12,156 bases of DNA, from contig CANKXQ010000022.1 of assembly GCA_947487745.1 (NCBI GenBank), positions 1 to 12,156 on the forward strand, in the 5' to 3' direction. Below the pieces are notes generated by a model, which saw only the letters and a list, made by a program, of their open reading frames with translations, was not told the origin of the DNA and ran no database searches. Positions within the stretch are counted from its first letter, which is position 1. Each line of letters opens with the position of its first letter. Of this stretch, positions 6,910 to 12,156 are shown in pieces. A program made the position numbers and the translations under genes. This DNA comes from Spartobacteria bacterium. GTDB lineage: Bacteria > Verrucomicrobiota > Verrucomicrobiia > Chthoniobacterales > Terrimicrobiaceae.

Positions 6910-8214
6910 TTATTTTTTTGGAAATTCCAGTCTGTGGGTCTTTTTAATCATGTCCCGCAATTCGTCCTTCAGCCTTGCTGCCGCTGCAAATTCCGGCCAC
7001 CTCTTCACTGCCGAGAGCACTTCTTGGATAATCGCTCCTGCGCGGCCTCGCTTGATCAACGCCGATTTCGCGCAGGCTTCGAAATCCGCCAGAGTAAAGG
7101 CGTCGCGCTTTCCATTCAGCATCATCTGGTGCGTTGCAGTGACTGAACCGCCAGGTTTGTAGCTGTATGTCACATCAAACGCCGGAGCGAGCGACCACTC
7201 TCCCTGTTGGTTCATGAGGAAAGCGAGGTTCTTCACATGATCGTCCTGATTGCGGCCTGCAATGTTAAAAACCATCCGACGGAACTGCTCCTCCACAGCT
7301 GCCATCGGCAGTTTGAGCTGGCGGATTGTCAGTAGCGCCTGCTCGTAGGAATACGCGCCGGCCTGGTTGAAATCAAAATGCGCGAGGGCCCCGAGTGATT
7401 GCATATGCAGCTTCTGCCCGCACTGCAAACGGTCAAAACGACGCGTCATAAAATGGCGCCGTTGGTTTTCCTCAAGCAATCGGCATTCGCTCATTGTAAT
7501 TCCTGCCGCCTTAGCCATCAGGTAATAAGCAAACTCGATCACCCCGTAACCTTTTGGATCTTCATCCTCCTTGTCCTTGTTTCCCGCCACTCCATCAAAT
7601 TTCAACAGCCAGTGATCAAATCCCTCCCCAGCCGGAATCTGCCCGGAGCGCACCTCGTTTGTTTGACTATTCCACGCAATCACGGCCTTCGCCCGGGCGC
7701 CGCCCGCCGATGTTCCAACGCTCAAAATATCCCGCAGCGTTTTTGCTTTATCCGCACCATGAAAGTGTCCCTGCAAGTCGGCCCGGTGCGTCAACACCTC
7801 GCTGGCCAATTTTACCAATGCGTCCACTTGGATTTTAGACGGCTTGCGGGGCCGGGGACCAAGCACAGGGGCAAACTCCAATGCACCCATGCCGCGCGTC
7901 CCCGTATAGCATAAGCGCTCCACCGCGTTGAAACTCCCAGGCGTGCGACCCTGCGTCGCCAGCCATGCGTCGATCAAAGCAGTGCCAAATTTGTCCGGCA
8001 AAGAATCCGCCAGCATTCCTGGCAAGCCGTGGAATGCAGCATACGGCAAGGTCGGAAATTCATAGACTCGCTCGCTCAAGGGCATGGTGATTGGCGACAA
8101 TTCGATCCCGCTGCGCACAAACTCCGGATCGTATTGAAAAGCCGCTACATCCCGCCCTTCCTCGAGTGATACTGCACCGATCGTTCGGCCCCAAAGTTGC
8201 ACCTTCGCAATCAT
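6910..8214 (-). CDS. hipA: HipA-family serine/threonine kinase toxin
   Basis: 434 residues, full length. HipA kinases phosphorylate an aminoacyl-tRNA synthetase or another target (GltX in E. coli) and slow growth; HipB neutralises them. Seen: an N-terminal subdomain with QLWGRTIGAVSL at 6-17 and FQYDPEF at 26-32; the glycine-rich loop SVGTSAGGARAKA at 165-177, where HipA proteins autophosphorylate on Ser; HWLLKFDG at 201-208 with the ATP lysine 205; the catalytic loop NQDDHVKN at 322-329; and the metal-binding AFDVT with Asp347. All catalytic positions look intact. I chose ATG 8214 because it forms an ATGA overlap with the hipB stop and begins MIAKVQLWG, as family members do. An in-frame ATG at 8235 would add seven residues. 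Target in this host is unknown. Confidence 0.93.
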   Translation of the reverse strand: MIAKVQLWGRTIGAVSLEEGRDVAAFQYDPEFVRSGIELSPITMPLSERVYEFPTLPYAAFHGLPGMLADSLPDKFGTALIDAWLATQGRTPGSFNAVERLCYTGTRGMGALEFAPVLGPRPRKPSKIQVDALVKLASEVLTHRADLQGHFHGADKAKTLRDILSVGTSAGGARAKAVIAWNSQTNEVRSGQIPAGEGFDHWLLKFDGVAGNKDKEDEDPKGYGVIEFAYYLMAKAAGITMSECRLLEENQRRHFMTRRFDRLQCGQKLHMQSLGALAHFDFNQAGAYSYEQALLTIRQLKLPMAAVEEQFRRMVFNIAGRNQDDHVKNLAFLMNQQGEWSLAPAFDVTYSYKPGGSVTATHQMMLNGKRDAFTLADFEACAKSALIKRGRAGAIIQEVLSAVKRWPEFAAAARLKDELRDMIKKTHRLEFPKK

Positions 8215-8585
8215 GCCGACTCGCCCCATGTCCATTTCTTCGCCACGGCCGATGACTCCTTCGACCGCTTGGCGCGTTGCCGCCGCCGACCTTGTTGCTT
8301 CAATTGCGCAATCGGACTCAATCCTGGTTCCGGCAGCAGGGCCTCGAAGCGTTCCAGCAAATCGAGCACACGGCAGACTCTCAAAAATCCGGATAGTTGC
8401 GTCGCCACCTCGCCGGATTCCAGGCGCTGCAGCGTGCTCTTCGAAACACCCGCCTCCTCCGCGAGTTGGATTTGGGTCAGATTCCTGTCCAGCCTTGCGG
8501 CAGCCAAGCGACTTCCCAATTCTCTAAGAATGGCCTCGTCCGTTAGCGTTTTTACAATCTTCACAACGCATCGAAAGTGATGCAT
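8211..8585 (-). CDS. hipB: HipB-like antitoxin, XRE-family repressor
   Basis: About 124 residues. It has one XRE helix-turn-helix (LGSRLAAARLDRNLTQIQLAEEAG, then VSKSTLQRLESG) in the first half and a long basic tail rich in Arg and Lys (QGRRRQRAKRSK). HipB proteins bind HipA and repress their own operon. The stop overlaps the hipA start (ATGA). The start is uncertain: ATG 8585 is used here; GTG 8564 gives MKIVKTLTDE and is also attractive; GTG 8609 is unlikely because it lies inside the upstream inverted repeat. None has a Shine-Dalgarno. Upstream are a perfect 9-bp-arm inverted repeat (8604-8627) and a shorter one (8568-8583), the expected place for its operators. Confidence 0.88.
   Translation of the reverse strand: MHHFRCVVKIVKTLTDEAILRELGSRLAAARLDRNLTQIQLAEEAGVSKSTLQRLESGEVATQLSGFLRVCRVLDLLERFEALLPEPGLSPIAQLKQQGRRRQRAKRSKESSAVAKKWTWGESA
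8568..8583. repeat. Short inverted repeat GCATC-N6-GATGC at hipB start
   Basis: Five-base arms separated by six bases, the same centre length as the larger repeat upstream. It overlaps the proposed hipB start region. Two more GATGC copies lie at 8632-8636 and 8645-8649. It could be a second weak operator, or chance. Confidence 0.4.
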
Positions 8586-8603
8586 TAAACCAAAAATGTC
8601 AAT

Positions 8604-8627
8604 TAGCACCTCACAAAAGAGGTGCTA
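8604..8627. promoter_or_regulatory. Perfect inverted repeat, likely hipBA operator
   Basis: TAGCACCTC and GAGGTGCTA face each other across a six-base centre. The repeat lies 19 bp upstream of the ATG chosen for hipB. On the minus strand a TTGACA (8602-8597) and a TTTAAT (8589-8584) follow directly, so a bound repressor would sit on the promoter. E. coli HipB binds TATCC-N8-GGATA, a similar layout with a different sequence. There is no T-run on either side, so it is unlikely to be a terminator. Confidence 0.7.
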
Positions 8628-8670
8628 GAATGATGCTACAACTCGATGCAGCGGGATAGTTTTTGACCGG

Positions 8671-9345
8671 CTACTTCTTTCCGAGGACTTCGAGGTAGGT
8701 GATGCCGGTCGTTTTGCGGGTTTCGGGGTCGATGCGTTCCACGCGCATTTGTTTGAGCATCCACTGGTCGTCGATTTTCTGGGCGGAGACGACTTCGAAG
8801 CGTTTCACGAGGCGGCCGTTGGTGTCGTAGCCCTCGATGCGGAGAAGGGCGGCGGATTGTTTGTCGATCCAGACACGGACGACGCCGTATTGCGAGGCGC
8901 TGCGCGGGGCGGGAATCTCGATCTTCCAGGCATCGCGCGAGCGAACGGTCTCTGATTCCAGAAGGCGGGGATTTTTCCAGTAGAGAAAACGCAGGGCGAG
9001 ATCCTCGTAAGTGATAAGTCCGCCACGGACGGAGTCGTCGAATTTTGAAACAGGGACGGTGGACTTCGATCCATCGCGGCGCTCTTCCAGCGTGGACTCG
9101 TCCTCACCAAGCCGGAGGAGGATGTCCTGCTGTGGATCGCTGAAACCATACCGCACAGCGCCGTTCCCGACTTCAATGACAAAGGGCACCTTCACCGAAC
9201 CGGCCCGGAGCTGGGCCTCGAGCGTGATGCCCGCGCCTAAGGGATTCATGCGGGCGGCAGCGAGGATTTCCTGAGGAGATGGCTCGTTGGCAAAAGCGCC
9301 GCCCACGCACAAAAACAACGCCACGAGCGAGATTGCAAATCGCAT
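8671..9345 (-). CDS. LolA-like secreted protein (outer-membrane lipoprotein-sorting family)
   Basis: 224 residues from ATG 9345. Signal peptide MRFAISLVALFLCVGGAFA, likely cut after Ala19; no lipobox, so probably soluble in the periplasm. The mature part has the LolA/LolB-like pattern: a helix starting PSPQEILAAAR, beta strands, then YEDLALRFLYW and a WKIEIPAP...YGVVRVWIDKQSAALLRIEGYD block with (R/K)xFEV after it. It most resembles proteins called outer membrane lipoprotein-sorting protein outside the classical LolA group; actual cargo is unknown. A TTG at 9357 would give four more residues and a TTGA overlap with the nuclease stop. With ATG 9345 the gap is 8 bp. Either way it sits in the same transcript as the restriction-modification genes, which is odd for an envelope protein. 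Confidence 0.78.
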   Translation of the reverse strand: MRFAISLVALFLCVGGAFANEPSPQEILAAARMNPLGAGITLEAQLRAGSVKVPFVIEVGNGAVRYGFSDPQQDILLRLGEDESTLEERRDGSKSTVPVSKFDDSVRGGLITYEDLALRFLYWKNPRLLESETVRSRDAWKIEIPAPRSASQYGVVRVWIDKQSAALLRIEGYDTNGRLVKRFEVVSAQKIDDQWMLKQMRVERIDPETRKTTGITYLEVLGKK

Positions 9346-9353
9346 AGTTTGAT

Positions 9354-10235
9354 TCAAACCGCCAAATCCAGCGGGAGATCGGTCAGGTCGCGCAGTCGCC
9401 GTCCACCCACTATGGTTTGAAGCATTTCATAAGCATCGGGGAACTCATCTTTGTCGACCGATTCGATCAACTCGGGAAGAGCGATATGGTAAACACAATC
9501 GATGTCGCCGGTGCCGAGGGCAACCGAAGCCAAACGGCTAGGGAGGCACTCGGCTGTAACAATGACGAGATGCGGCACTCGTCCCTTACGGTTGCGAATC
9601 AGATTGAGAGCCTCCGAGCGGGCGTTTTGCGCCCTGTCGCTGCGGAAAGTGAATTTGCAGGAAATGCAGGCGTGGAGGATTGGATGGCTATTGACCTCCT
9701 GACGAAGCGGTGTGCGAGAAGCAAGTCCACCGCCCAGAAAGCTACTCACTTCATTGATGCGGTCGTCCGTTTCGGGCATTCGCGAGATCACCACATCGGG
9801 ACTGATGGCGTAGTCGTTGCCCAATGCAGAGGCCAATTCCCTGTTTTCCGAGCAGAAGCGGGCAAGATCGGCCAGGTGCCGGTATTGATCGAAGAGAGAG
9901 ATCGTTGAGTCGTCCCTGGCCGTGATGCGTTGCACATTCCAAAGACCGGGTCTCAAGTGCTCCAAAGCGCAGAAGGTCTTTTTGAGAAAACCGCAGACCA
10001 ACTCTTCAAATAAATCGCCTTGTGACTGGCCCGGCAGCTTTTTGTGGTTTTTCTGAATACCGATTTTCTGTGCAACGGCGTTAGAGATCGCAACACTGGC
10101 CCTGTTGCTGAAATCCGCGTTGCTGACGGCGCGGACTGTCGAGCGCTGGGCTTTGTAGTCGTCGAAAGTTAGAAGATTCCTTGCGGTGAGTTCCTTGAAG
10201 AATCCGCGACGAGCTTTCTCAAGCACACTTTGCAT
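9354..10235 (-). CDS. Type II restriction endonuclease, NgoMIV family (predicted site GCCGGC)
   Basis: 293 residues; NgoMIV has 286. NgoMIV is a tetrameric Mg-dependent nuclease cutting G^CCGGC, with metal and catalytic residues recalled as Glu70, Asp140, Lys187 and Glu201. This protein has Glu77 (in GDLFEE), Asp147 (SPDVV), Ser192-Cys193-Lys194 and Glu208 (ARSEAL), each exactly seven further on. The NgoMIV base-contact residues Arg191, Asp193 and Arg194 match Arg198, Asp200 and Arg201 in FRSDR at the same offset. So catalysis and specificity both look conserved. The start at 10235 lies 17 bp inside the end of the methyltransferase gene, giving modification first and restriction second on one transcript. 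No frameshift or lost residue is visible, so it should be active. Confidence 0.92.
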   Translation of the reverse strand: MQSVLEKARRGFFKELTARNLLTFDDYKAQRSTVRAVSNADFSNRASVAISNAVAQKIGIQKNHKKLPGQSQGDLFEELVCGFLKKTFCALEHLRPGLWNVQRITARDDSTISLFDQYRHLADLARFCSENRELASALGNDYAISPDVVISRMPETDDRINEVSSFLGGGLASRTPLRQEVNSHPILHACISCKFTFRSDRAQNARSEALNLIRNRKGRVPHLVIVTAECLPSRLASVALGTGDIDCVYHIALPELIESVDKDEFPDAYEMLQTIVGGRRLRDLTDLPLDLAV

Positions 10236-11187
10236 TTTTTTCGGGATGGATGGATTCTTTAATTTTTGTTGCCACGACCTTGGCTACAGGCGGCGGGAAT
10301 GCATTGCCAATCTGACGATAGGCCGCAGTTTTTCCACCGGAGAATTCCCACTCATCGGGAAATCCTTGAATGCGGGCTGCCATGCGCACGGTGAGTTTGG
10401 GCATCCCAACAAATCCGCGCTGCGGGGCACGGTCGGCAAGGGATTTTCCATCCACACCAAGTTGGGCCCATGCTTTTTTTGCTCTGGATGGTCCCAAGTC
10501 GGCACCGCCATGTTTTTTGGAGCCGCCCACAAGTGTGGGAGCGACTTCGTTGGCTTTTTGCGCCCATTCCAAGGCTCCCTCCCAGCCATCCGAGGACATC
10601 AAATCCACCAGAGCTTCTCCCACGGTCGGCGGGCGCTTTCCATCCAAGAGAGGCATTGGAGGATAGAAACCACGAACGAAATCCTTGCGCAGCGCGACAA
10701 CGACCACGCGTGGTCGCAGCTGGGGAACTCCATAGTCCGAGGCGTTCAAAAGAAGCCAGTTGGCGACATAACCCAAGTCGGCCAGTTGGTTTTTAAGTTT
10801 GAACCGGTAATCCTCAAAAATGGCGTCCAAAAAACCCCTAACATTTTCAAGCATGACAGCCTTGGGCTGACATTCTTCGACGATTCGAAGTGCCTCTGGA
10901 AAAAGATCACGCTCATCGGAACCCCCGAGTTGCTTGCCGGCTTTAGAAAATGGCGGACATGGAACACCGCCGGCCAAAAGATCGATTCCGCGGTATTCCT
11001 TGGCACAAAAATCGCGCACATCCTTTTCAAAAACCCTCCAATTTGGGCGGTTTGTTCTTAAGGTTTGGCAGGCGTGGGTATCAATTTCCACATGTGCCAA
11101 ACACTGAAACCCCGCCCACTCCAATCCCAAAGCTTGTCCGCCAGCGCCAGCGCAAATTTCTATACAAGTGGGCAGAGTGGATTTCAT
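10219..11187 (-). CDS. DNA (cytosine-5) methyltransferase of the restriction-modification pair
   Basis: 322 residues. It transfers methyl from S-adenosylmethionine to carbon 5 of a cytosine, protecting the host from the adjacent nuclease. Motifs in order: I, EICAGAGGQALGLEWAGF at 10-27; IV, GGVPCPPF with catalytic Cys77; VI, ENV at 114-116; VIII, QLRPRV at 156-161; target-recognition region about 185-265, including APTLVGGSKKHGGADLGPSR; IX, ARIQGFPDEW; and X, YRQIGNAFPPPVA at 290-302. All are intact. The target-recognition wording is typical of enzymes paired with GCCGGC nucleases, in line with the NgoMIV-like partner. Two GCCGGC sites lie inside this gene (10936 and 10969). The ATG at 11187 has no strong Shine-Dalgarno. 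The upstream 101 bp is shared with the divergent antitoxin gene. Confidence 0.95.
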   Translation of the reverse strand: MKSTLPTCIEICAGAGGQALGLEWAGFQCLAHVEIDTHACQTLRTNRPNWRVFEKDVRDFCAKEYRGIDLLAGGVPCPPFSKAGKQLGGSDERDLFPEALRIVEECQPKAVMLENVRGFLDAIFEDYRFKLKNQLADLGYVANWLLLNASDYGVPQLRPRVVVVALRKDFVRGFYPPMPLLDGKRPPTVGEALVDLMSSDGWEGALEWAQKANEVAPTLVGGSKKHGGADLGPSRAKKAWAQLGVDGKSLADRAPQRGFVGMPKLTVRMAARIQGFPDEWEFSGGKTAAYRQIGNAFPPPVAKVVATKIKESIHPEKNAKCA

Positions 11188-11211
11188 AAACGGCTGGCGA
11201 ACTGGCTAACA

Positions 11212-11241
11212 GAATCCGTAGCCGAATCCAGACCGAATTCC
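11212..11241 (+). repeat. Three GAATYC repeats spaced about one helical turn
   Basis: GAATCC at 11212 and 11224 and GAATTC at 11235. The last two extend to CCGAATCCA and CCGAATTCC with an 11-base period. They sit in the 101-bp gap between the divergent methyltransferase and antitoxin genes. They could be binding sites for a regulator of either gene. The copy number is low, so chance cannot be excluded. Confidence 0.35.
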
Positions 11242-11254
11242 AAGCCCGACAAAC

Positions 11255-11282
11255 TTGACCGGCCAAAACATCACAATATTGT
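11255..11282 (+). promoter_or_regulatory. Candidate promoter of the antitoxin-toxin operon
   Basis: TTGACC at 11255-11260 and TATTGT at 11277-11282 with a 16-base spacer. The -10 lies inside the palindrome that follows. Transcription would begin about seven bases on, at or next to the ATG at 11289, suggesting a leaderless message. No Shine-Dalgarno is present before that ATG, which agrees. Confidence 0.45.
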
Positions 11283-11286
11283 GATG
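11269..11286. promoter_or_regulatory. Perfect 18-bp palindrome, likely antitoxin operator
   Basis: CATCACAATATTGTGATG is fully self-complementary and ends two bases before the antitoxin ATG. Phd/YefM and VapB antitoxins repress their own operons by binding palindromes over the promoter. The candidate -10 falls within it. Confidence 0.75.
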
Positions 11287-11288
11287 CC

Positions 11289-11543
11289 ATGAAGACCGCG
11301 ACCGTGCGCGACTTGCGCTATGATTTTCCGAAACTCGAGGCCTGGCTGGCTGGAGGGGAGGAAATTTTGATCACGAAGCACTCGAAGGCGGTGGCGAAAA
11401 TCTCGCGCGCCACGGAGGCTCCAGCGGCAAAACTGCCGCCGCATCCGGATTACAGAGCACGCTTGAAGCGGATTTGGGGGGACCGGGTATTCACTCAGGC
11501 CGAAGTGGACGAGATGCGGGCGTTTGAAACCGGCGAGCCATGA
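11289..11543 (+). CDS. Phd/YefM (VapB-type) antitoxin
   Basis: 84 residues. The N-terminus, ATVRDLRYDFPKLEAWLAGGEEILITKHSKAVAKI at about 4-38, matches the DNA-binding fold of Phd/YefM antitoxins, which pair with PIN toxins in many genomes. The C-terminal half (HPDYRARLKRIWGDRVFTQAEVDEMRAFE) should wrap the toxin's active site. It is expected to bind the palindrome at 11269-11286, alone or with the toxin. The stop overlaps the toxin ATG in ATGA, the usual arrangement for such pairs. No Shine-Dalgarno lies before the ATG. Confidence 0.88.
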   Translation: MKTATVRDLRYDFPKLEAWLAGGEEILITKHSKAVAKISRATEAPAAKLPPHPDYRARLKRIWGDRVFTQAEVDEMRAFETGEP

Positions 11544-11992
11544 TTGCCTATCCAGATACGAGTTTTCTCTGCTCGGTCTACAGGAAGCAGATTCATACAC
11601 CGGCAGCGCTTGCCTACAGGGAGGCCATGACCGAGCCCCTGCATTTCACGCGACTTTTGGAATTTGAATTTCTCCAAGCCATCGAGCTGCAAGTCTGGCT
11701 CCACTCGTCGGATCGCAAAAAGGGATACTCGCGGCGGGAGGCGGACCAAATGATAGACGACTGGGAGACGGATATCGCATCGGGCCTCAACAAGGTCGTG
11801 CCCTATGATTCGGATGCCGTCTTGCGGCTTGCTGGCTTTTACTCGGAAAAACGCACAGCGCAAAGCGGGCACCGGAGTTTGGACATCCTGCATGTCGGCA
11901 CCGCCGTTCACCTCGGAGCGAAGGAATTTCTGACTTTCGATGGACGCCAGCGCACTCTGGCAAAGCACGCCGGTTTGAAACTTCCTTTATAG
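11540..11992 (+). CDS. PIN-domain ribonuclease toxin (VapC-like)
   Basis: 150 residues. PIN toxins are Mg-dependent RNases that cut tRNA or rRNA and stop translation until the antitoxin blocks them. Seen: Asp6 in YPDTSFL; an acidic Glu at 41 or 43 in LEFEFLQAIEL; Asp115 in RSLDILHVGTAVHLGA; and Asp134 in FLTFDGRQRTLA. These are the four acidic positions of an active PIN site. Length is normal and no break is seen. Expression is coupled to the antitoxin by the ATGA overlap at 11540-11543. RNA target is unknown. Confidence 0.92.
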   Translation: MIAYPDTSFLCSVYRKQIHTPAALAYREAMTEPLHFTRLLEFEFLQAIELQVWLHSSDRKKGYSRREADQMIDDWETDIASGLNKVVPYDSDAVLRLAGFYSEKRTAQSGHRSLDILHVGTAVHLGAKEFLTFDGRQRTLAKHAGLKLPL

Positions 11993-12033
11993 CTGCGCGC
12001 GGAACCGGGGACTTTCCCTCCCTCACTTTCACG

Positions 12034-12060
12034 CATGGGCGGGGATATTTTTTCCCCATG
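12034..12060 (+). promoter_or_regulatory. Possible hairpin over the start codon of the last gene
   Basis: CATGGG (12034-12039) is complementary to CCCATG (12055-12060), which contains the ATG. As an alternative, GGGGA (12041-12045) pairs with TCCCC (12053-12057). Both pairings would hide the start region, and no Shine-Dalgarno lies within the usual distance. It may affect translation, or be chance. Confidence 0.3.
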
Positions 12061-12156
12061 GAAACAAAAATCCAACACGCCCTTGAGGGGGAAGGACTCG
12101 AAACCTTGGGGCCCGTCCTGGCCGGGCAGGGAATTACCGACGAGCTTCTTGATCAC
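12058..12156 (+). CDS. Partial gene, SAM-domain-like N-terminus
   Basis: 33 open codons from ATG 12058 to the window's right edge, beginning METKIQHALEGEGL and continuing ETLGPVLAGQGITDELLDH. The spacing of Leu, Gly and Ile resembles the first helices of sterile alpha motif domains (a helix, GL, a second helix, then GIT...LL). The rest is outside the window, so neither the domain nor the function can be confirmed. It starts 66 bp after the PIN toxin stop on the same strand. Confidence 0.5.
   Translation, partial: METKIQHALEGEGLETLGPVLAGQGITDELLDH

Noticed and set aside
8604..8627. Inverted repeat as a rho-independent terminator
   Set aside because: No run of T follows on either strand, and the position fits an operator upstream of hipB better.
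6910..11992. A wholly new defence system
   Set aside because: Each gene fits a known family (HipBA, NgoMIV-type R-M, Phd/PIN, LolA-like); only the arrangement is unusual.
11993..12057. Terminator after the PIN toxin
   Set aside because: Only weak GGG/CCC pairing is seen, with no clear stem followed by a T-run.
1..12156. Avoidance of GCCGGC caused by the restriction system
   Set aside because: Four sites were counted by eye; that is not clearly below what a GC-rich window of this size should hold.

Overview
The window looks like a bacterial chromosome segment of fairly high GC with dense, short-gapped genes. Two proteins carry Sec signal peptides and one resembles LolA, which fits a Gram-negative cell. 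A member of the Verrucomicrobiota or a related PVC lineage is my guess from the overall feel of the proteins; nothing here (no rRNA or tRNA) proves it.

Left part (1-4499, minus strand) is a tight operon read right to left: a sigma-54-dependent NtrC-type regulator, a class IV PLP aminotransferase, and mfd (transcription-repair coupling factor, cut by the window's left edge). The regulator's stop touches the aminotransferase start, and the aminotransferase overlaps mfd by 20 bp. The regulator's receiver domain has Glu in place of the phosphorylated Asp. The aminotransferase has lost the Glu that normally contacts the PLP ring nitrogen.

Middle (4604-6480, plus strand) is a two-gene unit: an exported SRPBCC/START-like protein whose stop overlaps the start of an MFS drug:H+ antiporter. 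panD (aspartate 1-decarboxylase) converges on it from the right, with the two stop codons sharing a TTAA.

Right part (6910-11992) is accessory and looks like a small defence/stability island. It holds a hipBA toxin-antitoxin pair; a type II restriction-modification pair of the NgoMIV type (predicted site GCCGGC) with a LolA-like secreted protein directly behind the nuclease; and, divergently, a Phd/VapB-type antitoxin with a PIN-domain toxin. Both toxin-antitoxin pairs have clear inverted repeats upstream that look like autoregulatory operators. The right edge (12058 onward) starts a gene whose first 33 residues resemble a SAM domain.

I found no CRISPR array, insertion sequence, tRNA or rRNA. 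All gene families are known ones. The unusual points are the altered residues, the coupling of unrelated genes, and the operator architecture. I do not see a convincing wholly new system.
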